Assembly (NCBI GenBank): GCA_905203555.1
Contig: CAJKWK010000048.1
Span: 1-23,313 of the forward strand
DNA: 23,313 nucleotides
Direction of reading: 5' to 3'
Source: an uncultured Lachnospiraceae bacterium
GTDB taxonomy: Bacteria; Bacillota; Clostridia; Lachnospirales; Lachnospiraceae
The position numbers were made by a program, and so were the translations under genes. This document shows, piece after piece, positions 8,340 through 15,745 of the stretch. Each line of letters opens with the position of its first letter. Positions within the stretch are counted from its first letter, which is position 1. Below the pieces are notes generated by a model that saw only the letters and a program-made list of their open reading frames with translations, made no database searches and was not told the DNA's origin.

Positions 8340-8417
8340 ATTGAATCGCGGGGATGGATTTTGGAATAGAAGAGAAACAGTTTTGAAATGCAGTTATAAA
8401 AAGGGGAAGTGAAATAG

Positions 8418-8879
8418 ATGAAAGCAGCAATTTTTACAGTGAATACCAGGTTATATAAAGAGAAAAAGGAAAGTCCGGCAAGTGCAGCGTTAAAAAGAGT
8501 ATTGGAGCATGTGGGGCTGGAAGTCCGCGCAGGGGTTCTGCCGGAAGACAAAGAGGTAATTTCTACAGTTATGAAACAACTTGCTCAGAATCATTCCGTA
8601 CAGTTAATTTTGACTGTCGGAGCAAATGGTTATTTAAAGAGAGACTGTGCGCCGGATGCATTGGAAGATGCAGCAGACCGTATGCTGCCGGGAGTTCCTG
8701 AGGCAATGCGTGCTTTTCAGATGCGCTATTCAAAGAAAAGTATTCTGGATCGTTCTGCTGCGGGAATTTGTGAAAACACAGTGCTTGTGAATTTACCGGG
8801 AAGTGCCAAGCTTGCAAAGGAAGGTCTGGAGTACGTCCTTCCGGAGCTGATGCAGGTTGTAGAGGCATTGAATCTTTGA
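8418..8879 (+). CDS. MogA/MoaB-like molybdopterin-binding domain protein
   Basis: 153 aa single-domain protein resembling MogA, the enzyme that adenylylates molybdopterin. Two acidic residues corresponding to the MogA active-site Asp pair appear kept (D44 in PEDKEV, D76 in LKRDCAPDA), as does the ending NLPGSAKLAKEGLEYVLPEL. The usual TTGGTG loop reads TVGANG (66-71), and the N-terminal DxSG-type region is reduced. No other molybdenum cofactor gene is nearby. It may be a diverged MogA or have another role. It is 78 bp after the deaminase gene, with SD AGGGGAAG, and 20 bp before rnhA. Domain call is good, specific function doubtful. Confidence 0.75.
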   Translation: MKAAIFTVNTRLYKEKKESPASAALKRVLEHVGLEVRAGVLPEDKEVISTVMKQLAQNHSVQLILTVGANGYLKRDCAPDALEDAADRMLPGVPEAMRAFQMRYSKKSILDRSAAGICENTVLVNLPGSAKLAKEGLEYVLPELMQVVEALNL

Positions 8880-8899
8880 GACGGAGAGGAAGAAAATAG

Positions 8900-9373
8900 A
8901 TGAAAGTTACTTTATATACAGATGGAGCAGCCAGGGGCAATCCGGACGGACCGGGAGGATATGGGGCAGTATTGGAGTATGTGGATAAAAATGGGATGCT
9001 GCATACAAAAGAACTGTCTCAGGGATATGTGAAGACAACCAATAATCGGATGGAACTCATGGCAGTAATTACAGGACTGGAAGCGCTCAATCGTTCTTGC
9101 GAGGTGGATGTCTATTCAGATTCTAAATACGTGGTTGACGCATTTAATCAGCATTGGATCGACGGCTGGCTGAAAAAGGGATGGAAACGTGGGAAAAATG
9201 AACCGGTGAAAAACGTAGATTTATGGAAACGATTACTGGCTGTAAAGGAAAAACATACAGTTACATTTCACTGGGTGAAGGGACACGATGGACATCCGCA
9301 GAATGAGCGATGTGACGAATTGGCAACCACAGCGGCGGACGGAGATTCCCTTCTTGTAGATGAAGGGGTGTAA
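8900..9373 (+). CDS. rnhA: Ribonuclease HI
   Basis: 157 aa, usual type 1 RNase H length. The catalytic carboxylates are all present: D8 (YTDGAARGNP), E52 (NNRMELMAV), D74 (YSDSKYV) and D139 (ERCDELA). H129 lies in the flexible VKGHDGHPQNE loop. The basic-protrusion segment WIDGWLKKGWKRG (about 86-98) contacts the hybrid. The enzyme cuts RNA in RNA-DNA hybrids, removing primers and R-loops. It follows the MogA-like gene by 20 bp and is the last protein gene before rnpB. No N-terminal hybrid-binding domain is present, so this is the bacterial short form. Confidence 0.97.
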   Translation: MKVTLYTDGAARGNPDGPGGYGAVLEYVDKNGMLHTKELSQGYVKTTNNRMELMAVITGLEALNRSCEVDVYSDSKYVVDAFNQHWIDGWLKKGWKRGKNEPVKNVDLWKRLLAVKEKHTVTFHWVKGHDGHPQNERCDELATTAADGDSLLVDEGV

Positions 9374-9454
9374 GTACGGAAAAAAGGATAGACAAGAGAA
9401 AAAAATTGATGTAGAATAAATATCGGTTTAACCAAATGGTTAGATCTATTTCAT

Positions 9455-9857
9455 GTCAAGTAAGACAGACAATCGCGGCTGCAGATGCCGAAAGGCAGCA
9501 GGTGAGGAAAGTCCGGGCTTCACAGGGCAGGATGCCGGATAACGTCCGGTGGAGGTGACTCCAAGGCCAGTGCAACAGAAATATACCGCATTAGCAATGA
9601 GCCATGCAGTATGATAGCAGCAACATTTGAGTTGTCTGTATGGCTCATTGCTAATGTAAGGGTGGAAAGGCAGTGTAAGAGACTACCGCCTCTCTGGTAA
9701 CAGCGAGGGCACATGTAAACCCCATCCGAAGCAAGACCGGAAGAAAGCAATGTGGCTGCCCGTCACGCTTTAGGTAGGTCGCTTGATCCCGGTGGTAACA
9801 CCGGGGCTAGATAGATGATTGTCCAACGACATAACCCGGCTTATCGTTTTGCTTGAC
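9455..9857 (+). ncRNA. rnpB: RNase P RNA, type A
   Basis: About 403 nt. P1 is formed by GTCAAGTAA (9455-9463) and TTGCTTGAC (9849-9857), with one G-U pair. The conserved 5' P4 region GAGGAAAGTCCGGGCT is at 9504-9519 and the matching 3' region AGATAGATGATTGTCC at 9809-9824. An ACCCGGCTTATCG-like 3' block precedes the end. P18 is CCCGGTG-GTAA-CACCGGG (about 9788-9805), capped by a GNRA loop. P12 is long: 9590-9605 pairs perfectly with 9640-9655. The order of elements matches the E. coli type A plan rather than the Bacillus type B plan. It is the catalytic subunit for tRNA 5'-end maturation. The P15 loop (9749-9766) lacks an obvious GGU. I could not assign a promoter confidently. Confidence 0.97.
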
Positions 9858-9872
9858 TATATAAAAAGTTAT

Positions 9873-9922
9873 CTGCCTTTTACACAACGCAATATTTCGT
9901 GTTAAAGGCAGTATTTATTTTG
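9873..9922 (+). terminator. rnpB terminator
   Basis: CTGCCTTTTACACAACG (9873-9889) pairs imperfectly with CGTGTTAAAGGCAG (9898-9911), followed by TATTTATTTT. It lies 16 bp after the mature rnpB end and 31 bp before aroF. Confidence 0.75.
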
Positions 9923-9952
9923 TGAGAAATTACAGATACGAGGTGCGAAAAA

Positions 9953-10984
9953 ATGGGAATGAAGATCAATGCAGAATTGCCCTTGCCGGCAAATTTAAAG
10001 GCAGAATATCCGGTGCCGGAGAAACTTCAGAAGATCAAAAGAGAGCGTGACAAGGAAATTAGAGACATTTTTACGGGAAAATCAGACCGGTTTATTGTTT
10101 TGGTCGGACCCTGTTCCGCAGACAACGAGGATTCGGTATGCGAATACGTCAATCGTCTGGCAAAACTAAATGATAAGGTTGCAGATCGTCTGATGATCAT
10201 TCCGCGGATCTATACAAACAAACCACGTACGACAGGAGCAGGATATAAAGGAATGCTGCATCAGCCGGATCCGGATAAGGAACCGGATCTTCTGGCAGGA
10301 ATCATTGCAATCCGCAAGATGCACTTACGTGCGATAGAAGAGAGTGGTCTGACTGCAGCAGATGAAATGCTTTATCCGGAGAACCGGAGTTATCTGGATG
10401 ATATCCTTTCTTACGAGGCAATCGGGGCACGTTCGGTAGAAAATCAGCAGCATCGACTGACAGCAAGCGGAATGGATATTCCGATCGGAATGAAAAATCC
10501 TACCAGCGGAGATTTCTCAGTAATGTTAAATTCTGTTGTCGCAGCACAGAGTTCTCACAGCTTTATTTACAGAGGGATGGATGTGACTACAGATGGAAAT
10601 GATCTGGCGCATGTCATATTACGCGGCGGAGTAGATAAATATGGAACCTGTATCCCAAACTATCATTATGAAGATCTGATGCGTTTATTAGAAATGTATC
10701 AGAAGATGGAATTGAAGAATCCGGCAGCAGTTATTGATGCCAATCATTCAAATTCAAATAAAAAGTTTAAAGAACAGATTCGGATTACGAGTGAGGTAAT
10801 GCACAGCCGCAAATATAATCCGGAATTAAGAAGGCTTGTAAAAGGTGTGATGATTGAAAGTTATCTGGAAGAGGGCTGTCAGAGCATTGACAGTGAGATG
10901 GTATACGGAAAATCTATTACAGATCCTTGTCTTGGCTGGGAAGATACGGAACGGCTGATTTATGAAATTGCAGAAAAATGTTAA
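9953..10984 (+). CDS. aroF: 3-deoxy-7-phosphoheptulonate synthase (DAHP synthase, class I alpha)
   Basis: 343 aa, near the AroF/G/H length of about 350. Motifs: VLVGPCSADN (metal Cys and PEP site), IPRIYTNKPRTTGAGYKG, AIGARSVENQQHR, GMKNPTSGD, VILRGG, IDANHSNSNKK and GVMIESYLEEG. The enzyme condenses phosphoenolpyruvate with erythrose-4-phosphate, the first step of the shikimate pathway. Feedback specificity (Phe, Tyr or Trp) cannot be read here. It stands alone between the rnpB terminator and its own strong terminator. pheA, a later enzyme of the pathway, is 2.3 kb away beyond the inverted pyr block. The start at 9953 is chosen from GAGGTG upstream; ATG 9959 is an alternative. Confidence 0.96.
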   Translation: MGMKINAELPLPANLKAEYPVPEKLQKIKRERDKEIRDIFTGKSDRFIVLVGPCSADNEDSVCEYVNRLAKLNDKVADRLMIIPRIYTNKPRTTGAGYKGMLHQPDPDKEPDLLAGIIAIRKMHLRAIEESGLTAADEMLYPENRSYLDDILSYEAIGARSVENQQHRLTASGMDIPIGMKNPTSGDFSVMLNSVVAAQSSHSFIYRGMDVTTDGNDLAHVILRGGVDKYGTCIPNYHYEDLMRLLEMYQKMELKNPAAVIDANHSNSNKKFKEQIRITSEVMHSRKYNPELRRLVKGVMIESYLEEGCQSIDSEMVYGKSITDPCLGWEDTERLIYEIAEKC

Positions 10985-10987
10985 AAG

Positions 10988-11029
10988 AAAGCACTATCAA
11001 ATCGCATGTGATTTGATAGTGCTTTTTAA
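10988..11029. terminator. Bidirectional intrinsic terminator between aroF and pyrI
   Basis: A perfect 16-bp stem, AAAGCACTATCAAATC (10988-11003) with GATTTGATAGTGCTTT (11010-11025), loop GCATGT. It is followed by T residues on the plus strand and, read on the minus strand, by TTTCTTTTAA. It can end both convergent transcripts. A second small inverted repeat, ATCTGA-ATA-TCAGAT (11031-11045), lies between it and the pyrI stop. Confidence 0.92.
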
Positions 11030-11051
11030 TATCTGAATATCAGATTAGAAA

Positions 11052-11498
11052 TTATTTGTTTTTTCCACGATATTTTTCTTCGCAGTACTTGCAGCGATAT
11101 ACTTCATTTTCTTCATCGGTAAGGACAAAGACATGATCCAATCCCTGTTCAATGGAAGTAATACATCTAGGGTTTTTGCAGCGGATGACATTTCTGATCT
11201 CTTTTGGGAGATGCAGAGCTTTCTTAGCTACGATTTTTTCATCCTTGATGATATTTACAGTGATATTGTGGTCAATAAAACCGAGGATATCCAAATCCAT
11301 GAAGTCAATCGGACATTCAATTTTCATAATGTCTTTTTTGCCCATTTTACTGCTTTTTGCATTTTTGATAATCGCAACACAGCAGTCCAGTTTATCCAGA
11401 TGCAGGTATTTATAGATTTCCATACTCTTTCCGGCTTCAATGTGATCCAGCACAAATCCCTCGGAAATTTTTCCTACGTTCAATTTATTTTCTACCAT
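11052..11498 (-). CDS. pyrI: Aspartate carbamoyltransferase regulatory chain
   Basis: 148 aa, normal PyrI length. The C-terminal zinc site has four cysteines in two pairs: C107 and C112 (RCKNPRC), C136 and C139 (RCKYC). The N-terminal allosteric nucleotide-binding domain includes LDHIEAGKSMEIYKYL and KMGKKDIMKIE. PyrI joins PyrB into the c6r6 holoenzyme and conveys CTP/ATP control. It follows pyrB by 65 bp with AAGGAG upstream, so pyrB-pyrI are cotranscribed. Bacillus-type Firmicutes lack PyrI, while many Clostridia carry it. Confidence 0.97.
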   Translation of the reverse strand: MVENKLNVGKISEGFVLDHIEAGKSMEIYKYLHLDKLDCCVAIIKNAKSSKMGKKDIMKIECPIDFMDLDILGFIDHNITVNIIKDEKIVAKKALHLPKEIRNVIRCKNPRCITSIEQGLDHVFVLTDEENEVYRCKYCEEKYRGKNK

Positions 11499-11563
11499 AA
11501 GAAATTCTCCTTTTTAATCGAAAATATTTCACAAGCCCAATGAATTAAAAATCGGGACGTGAT

Positions 11564-12484
11564 TTAATCTACTTTGATTCCCAACAATGTGAGAATGAGT
11601 GCCATACGTACATAAACACCGTACTGTACCTGTTTGAAATATGCAGCACGTGGATCTTCATCTACTTCAACAGCAATTTCATTTACACGTGGGAGCGGGT
11701 GGAGAACATACATATCTTCCGGTGCAAGTTCCATTTTCTTTTTGTCCAGAATATAGAAGTCTTTCATTCTTACATAATCATCTTCGTTGAAGAAACGTTC
11801 TTTTTGTACACGTGTCATGTAAAGGATGTCCAGATCAGGCATTGCTTCTTCCAGGCGAACAACTTCTTTATAAGGAACATTTTTCTTATCCAGAACATCC
11901 TGACGGATATAGTCCGGCAGACGAAGTTCTTCTGGAGAAATCAGAATAAACTGGATATTTGTATAGCGAACCAGAGCCTGAATCAGAGAGTGTACGGTAC
12001 GACCGAATTTCAAATCACCGCAAAGACCGATTGTCAGGTTGTCCAGACGGCCTTTCAGACTGCGGATCGTCAGAAGGTCTGTCAAAGTCTGTGTCGGATG
12101 CTGATGACCGCCATCTCCGGCATTGATGATCGGAATCGGAGAGTTGGCGCTGGCAACCATAGGAGCGCCTTCCTTTGGATGTCTCATTGCAACAATGTCT
12201 GCATAGCAGGATACGGTACGAATTGTGTCAGCAACACTTTCTCCCTTAGAAGCAGAACTGGAGTCAGCAGAAGAAAATCCCAAAACACTTCCTCCCAGAT
12301 TTAACATTGCAGCCTCATGGCTCAATCTTGTACGGGTACTTGGCTCATAGAACAAAGTGGCAAGCTTTTTGCCGTCACATGCGTGTGCATATTTCTCACG
12401 ATGTGTCTCAATGTCCTGTGCCAGATCCAGTAAGTCGTTCAGTTCCTCTACGCTTAAATCAAGAGGACTCATCAAATGTCTCAT
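11564..12484 (-). CDS. pyrB: Aspartate carbamoyltransferase catalytic chain
   Basis: 306 aa. The carbamoyl-phosphate motif STRTR is at 49-53, the catalytic-loop Lys at about 80 (SSASKGES), and HPTQ at 129-132. LHPLPRVNEI lies near the C-terminus for aspartate binding. It catalyses carbamoyl phosphate plus L-aspartate to N-carbamoyl-L-aspartate, the committed step of pyrimidine synthesis. AAGGAGG lies 6 nt before the ATG. The nitroreductase gene ends 40 bp upstream, and I see no terminator or convincing promoter between them, so transcription likely starts at the promoter at 13099-13127. No PyrR-type attenuator is visible in the 40-bp gap. Confidence 0.98.
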   Translation of the reverse strand: MRHLMSPLDLSVEELNDLLDLAQDIETHREKYAHACDGKKLATLFYEPSTRTRLSHEAAMLNLGGSVLGFSSADSSSASKGESVADTIRTVSCYADIVAMRHPKEGAPMVASANSPIPIINAGDGGHQHPTQTLTDLLTIRSLKGRLDNLTIGLCGDLKFGRTVHSLIQALVRYTNIQFILISPEELRLPDYIRQDVLDKKNVPYKEVVRLEEAMPDLDILYMTRVQKERFFNEDDYVRMKDFYILDKKKMELAPEDMYVLHPLPRVNEIAVEVDEDPRAAYFKQVQYGVYVRMALILTLLGIKVD

Positions 12485-12524
12485 AAATAACCTCCTTATG
12501 ATATGCCTTGTGGCAAAATTATTT

Positions 12525-13061
12525 TCAACGATATTGTAATAAAATGTCGGTTGCTTTTCGTTTCGGCGGATTTGGTTCTTCGTCCGGATATCCCAGTGCG
12601 ATCAGTGCTGCCAGCTCCTGATCAGACGGAATGTCTAATAATCCGGAAATACCGTCTTCATCAAAAATGCCCATAATCACCGTTCCCAGTCCACGCTCTT
12701 TTGCGGCAAGGCAAAAGGTTTGGCATGCAATTCCGGCATCAAACATCTGCCAGCGGTCCTCTTTTTTGGTGGAATAGGAGCCATCACGCTCAAAACCACA
12801 TCGTCCTTTTAGAAAAGTGACCGCAATTAATACAGGTACCTGACTGATAATCTTGGAATTGTAATCCGGGGTAAATTGTTCTGCAATCGTTCCGAGAACG
12901 GAAGAATCTTCAATTGCAATAAAACGGGTAATCTGGGTATTTTTCCAGGATGGGGAATAAGAAACATCAGCAACAATAGAATCAATAATAGAATGTTCAA
13001 TGGGCTTGGGACTGTATTTTCTAATACTTCTCCGGCTTCGGATACATTCTGTGACGTTCAT
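12525..13061 (-). CDS. Nitroreductase family FMN-dependent oxidoreductase
   Basis: 178 aa. The N-terminus CIRSRRSIRKYSPKPI is the family's FMN-phosphate binding signature. The C-terminal part has ERGLGTVIMGIFD and LAALIALGYPDEEP, the usual GxG and hydrophobic-GYP ending. These enzymes are FMN homodimers that use NAD(P)H to reduce nitro compounds, quinones or flavins; the natural substrate here is unknown. The gene is read from a strong divergent promoter and lies 40 bp ahead of pyrB, suggesting an operon. A link to pyrimidine metabolism is only positional. SD GGAGG is well placed before the ATG. Confidence 0.88.
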   Translation of the reverse strand: MNVTECIRSRRSIRKYSPKPIEHSIIDSIVADVSYSPSWKNTQITRFIAIEDSSVLGTIAEQFTPDYNSKIISQVPVLIAVTFLKGRCGFERDGSYSTKKEDRWQMFDAGIACQTFCLAAKERGLGTVIMGIFDEDGISGLLDIPSDQELAALIALGYPDEEPNPPKRKATDILLQYR

Positions 13062-13098
13062 GTTATAACCTCCATATATGAAACTGATTCTTTCAGCT

Positions 13099-13127
13099 AT
13101 TATATACTATAATGTGCGCTTTTTCAA
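13099..13127 (-). promoter_or_regulatory. Strong sigma-A promoter for the nitroreductase-pyrBI block
   Basis: Read on the minus strand: TTGAAA (13127-13122), 17-bp spacer, perfect TATAAT (13104-13099). Transcription would start near 13092, leaving about a 30-nt leader before the ATG at 13061. Confidence 0.85.
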
Positions 13128-13170
13128 CATGATTTCCTTGAAAAATTCGCTTAAAAATAAAAATACAGCA

Positions 13171-13199
13171 TGGATTTTCTAATGGAAATGTATTATAAT
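13171..13199 (+). promoter_or_regulatory. Possible promoter for pheA
   Basis: A perfect TATAAT (13194-13199) has a weak -35, TGGATT (13171-13176), at 17 bp. It is about 76 bp upstream of the pheA start, back to back with the minus-strand promoter. No other good plus-strand candidate was found. Confidence 0.45.
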
Positions 13200-13275
13200 A
13201 GGCAATAATTTGTAGCAGTTCATTAAAGCGGTAAATTGTTACAGTAATATGTAGAACAGATAAAGGAGAGCAGAG

Positions 13276-14406
13276 ATGGCAGCGTTGGAAGAATTAAGAG
13301 AGCGCCTGGATCAGATTGATAATCAAATAACGCATCTTTACGAAGAGCGTATGAAAATATGTGAAGAGGTAGGGGCATATAAGGTTCAGAACGGGAAACG
13401 GGTTCTGGATAAACAAAGAGAAAAGAACAAACTGGCAGATGTTGCATCAAAGGTAGAAGGAGAGTTTAATAAAAAAGGAATCCGGGAACTGTATGAACAG
13501 TTGATGTCGATGAGCAGGAAGTTACAGTATCGGCAGTTGGTAGAAGCGGGAGCTCTGGGCAGACTTCCTTTTATTGAAATCACTTCTCTGGAGAAGGAGA
13601 CTGCAAGAGTTGTATTTCAGGGAACAGAAGGCGCATACAGTCAGGCTGCGATGCGACAGTATTTTGGAAAACAGTGCAATAATTATCATGTACGGACTTT
13701 TCGGGAGGCGATGGAGGCAATTGAAGAAGGGGCAGCAGATTATGCCGTTCTTCCAATTGAAAATTCTTCCGCAGGATCAGTCAATGAAATATACGATCTT
13801 CTGGTAGAATTTGAAAATTATATAGTTGGTGAGACGATTCTTCCGATTACACATACCCTGGCAGGACTTCCCGGCACAAATCTGAATGAGATCAAACGTG
13901 TGTATTCCAAGGCAGAGGCATTGATGCAGACGTCCCGATATTTAGATGAACATGCACAGTGGGAGCGGATCAGCGTGGTCAATACTGCAGTTGCCGCACA
14001 AAAGGTGTTAAAAGACGCTGACCGTACACAGGCAGCTGTGTGCAGTGCCTATGCGGCAGAGGTCTACGGGCTGGAAGTATTGGCAGATGAGATTAATGAT
14101 GAGAAAAGCAATTCCACTCGTTTTATTGTAATTACAAATCAAAAAGTATTTTTGAAAGGCGCATCCAAAATCAGTATCTGCTTTGAAGTTCCACACGAAA
14201 GTGGTTCTCTGTATCAGATGTTGTCACATTTTATTTATAATGACCTGAATATGACAAGAATTGAGTCCAGACCAATCGAAGGCAGGACGTGGGAGTATCG
14301 ATTTTTTGTAGATTTTGAGGGAAATCTGGAAAATCCGGCCGTGAAGAATGCTCTTCGCGGATTGCGGGAAGAGGCAAGAAATTTAAAGATCCTGGGAAAT
14401 TTTTAA
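13276..14406 (+). CDS. pheA: Bifunctional chorismate mutase / prephenate dehydratase
   Basis: 376 aa with three parts. The AroQ-type chorismate mutase is at about 5-88 (LRERLDQIDNQI, RMKICEEVGAYK, LDKQRE). Prephenate dehydratase is at about 111-290 (FQGTEGAYSQAA, LPIENSSAGSVNEIYD at 159-174, NSTRFIVI at 279-286). The ACT domain is at about 297-376 with ESRPIEGRTWEYRFF. It converts chorismate through prephenate to phenylpyruvate, the committed route to phenylalanine. The ACT domain normally binds phenylalanine for feedback inhibition, and the ESRP motif is intact. SD AGGAGA is upstream. The DUF815 ATPase follows by 19 bp. Confidence 0.97.
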   Translation: MAALEELRERLDQIDNQITHLYEERMKICEEVGAYKVQNGKRVLDKQREKNKLADVASKVEGEFNKKGIRELYEQLMSMSRKLQYRQLVEAGALGRLPFIEITSLEKETARVVFQGTEGAYSQAAMRQYFGKQCNNYHVRTFREAMEAIEEGAADYAVLPIENSSAGSVNEIYDLLVEFENYIVGETILPITHTLAGLPGTNLNEIKRVYSKAEALMQTSRYLDEHAQWERISVVNTAVAAQKVLKDADRTQAAVCSAYAAEVYGLEVLADEINDEKSNSTRFIVITNQKVFLKGASKISICFEVPHESGSLYQMLSHFIYNDLNMTRIESRPIEGRTWEYRFFVDFEGNLENPAVKNALRGLREEARNLKILGNF

Positions 14407-14425
14407 AAGAAAGAAGGAACGATAA

Positions 14426-15718
14426 ATGCGTACCAATGAGTTGATGTTATATAAAAATATGGAATATGGAGAGATTCTTTCAGATATGACTTTTCTGATG
14501 GAAAATTATGATAATGATTTTTATAATCGGGAAGATTTGAGAAGTCTCTTGTTCGAATGTGTGAATGCATTGTTGGAAATTTCTGTCAGTCATGGATTTG
14601 AGGGGAATCTTTGGCAGACGTATCTGACGTTTCTTCTGGCAAATGATGAAAATGCATACAGCATGTCCTGTGAAATCGTAGGTCCTGTTGAAGGCAGCAT
14701 CAATACCATTGCCCGTCATGATTTTGAAATTATGAAAGAATTGTTTGACTATGAGTTCGAACCATTAGAAACGACGCTGGATGCGGCTTGCATTTCTGTT
14801 TTAAAAGAATTTAAAAGAAATAATGAAAATAGTCGTGTTTTCAATCGGAGAATCCGGGATCGGATCTGTGATTTGAGTAAGGCATTGGGAGCTGCGAAAA
14901 CGGTGGATGAATTCCAAAACTGCCTGACGCAGTTTTATAAAGAATTTGGAGTGGGAAAGCTGGGATTGCACAAAGCATTTCGGATTGAGCACGAAGAAGG
15001 CAAACAGGCAGAAATTGTTCCGATTACAAAAATTGCACATGTACACTTAGATGATCTGGTTGGATATGAGATTGCGAAAAAGAAATTGATTGATAACACA
15101 GAGGCTTTTGTAAGCGGAAAACGTGCCAATAACTGTCTGTTGTACGGAGATGCAGGGACCGGAAAATCTTCCTCCATTAAAGCAATTTTGAATCAGTATT
15201 ATGATCGCGGTCTTCGGATGATTGAAGTATATAAGCATCAATTTCAGGATTTGAATGCAATTATTTCTCAGATTAAAAATCGAAATTATAAATTTATTAT
15301 CTATATGGATGATCTTTCATTTGAAGAATTTGAGATTGAATATAAATATTTGAAGGCAGTAATTGAAGGCGGTCTGGAAAAGAAACCGGAAAATGTTCTG
15401 ATCTATGCAACCTCTAACAGACGGCATTTGATCCGGGAAACATTCCGGGATAAATCGGACCGGGATGAGGAACTGCATACGAATGATACTGTTCAGGAGA
15501 AATTGTCTCTGGTTGCAAGATTTGGAGTTACCATTTATTATGGTGCGCCGGATAAGAAGGAATTTCAGCAGATTGTCAGAGAATTGGCGCAGCAAAACCA
15601 AATTCGGATGCCGGAGGATCAACTGCTTTTGGAAGCAAATAAATGGGAACTCAGTCATGGCGGTTTATCCGGAAGAACTGCACAGCAGTTTATTGACTAT
15701 TTGCTGGGACAGGAATAA
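14426..15718 (+). CDS. DUF815 family AAA ATPase of unknown role
   Basis: 430 aa. The N-terminal half (1-200) is helical with no motif I recognise. The C-terminal AAA domain has Walker A GDAGTGKS (241-248), Walker B IIYMDDLSFEE (about 291-301) and a sensor-1-like ATSNRRHL. GRTAQQFIDYLL lies near the end. The layout matches the DUF815 / COG2607 group, predicted AAA+ ATPases without an established cellular job. It starts 19 bp after pheA and ends 27 bp before the lipoprotein start, so the three are probably cotranscribed. No HNH, nuclease or protease domain is visible. Family call is confident, function unknown. Confidence 0.88.
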   Translation: MRTNELMLYKNMEYGEILSDMTFLMENYDNDFYNREDLRSLLFECVNALLEISVSHGFEGNLWQTYLTFLLANDENAYSMSCEIVGPVEGSINTIARHDFEIMKELFDYEFEPLETTLDAACISVLKEFKRNNENSRVFNRRIRDRICDLSKALGAAKTVDEFQNCLTQFYKEFGVGKLGLHKAFRIEHEEGKQAEIVPITKIAHVHLDDLVGYEIAKKKLIDNTEAFVSGKRANNCLLYGDAGTGKSSSIKAILNQYYDRGLRMIEVYKHQFQDLNAIISQIKNRNYKFIIYMDDLSFEEFEIEYKYLKAVIEGGLEKKPENVLIYATSNRRHLIRETFRDKSDRDEELHTNDTVQEKLSLVARFGVTIYYGAPDKKEFQQIVRELAQQNQIRMPEDQLLLEANKWELSHGGLSGRTAQQFIDYLLGQE

Positions 15719-15745
15719 AAAGTTGATAAGGGAATGGATAATTGT

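Noticed and set aside
9373..9455. AACCA-AA-TGGTT inverted repeat (9430-9441) as an operator before rnpB
   Set aside because: Only 5-bp arms and no match to a binding site I know; likely chance in an AT-rich promoter region.
11699..12304. 201-aa open frame on the plus strand opposite pyrB
   Set aside because: It lies wholly antisense to a clear pyrB, has a biased residue content (F, I, N, Q, R) typical of shadow frames, and no SD or recognisable domain.
12485..12524. Internal promoter ahead of pyrB (TTGAAA and TATCAT on the minus strand)
   Set aside because: The 19-bp spacer is too long, and the start would fall inside the SD, so it could not yield a translatable message.
15734..15745. Earlier start of the lipoprotein at ATG 15734
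   Set aside because: The SD would be only 1-2 nt from it; ATG 15746 gives a normal signal peptide.
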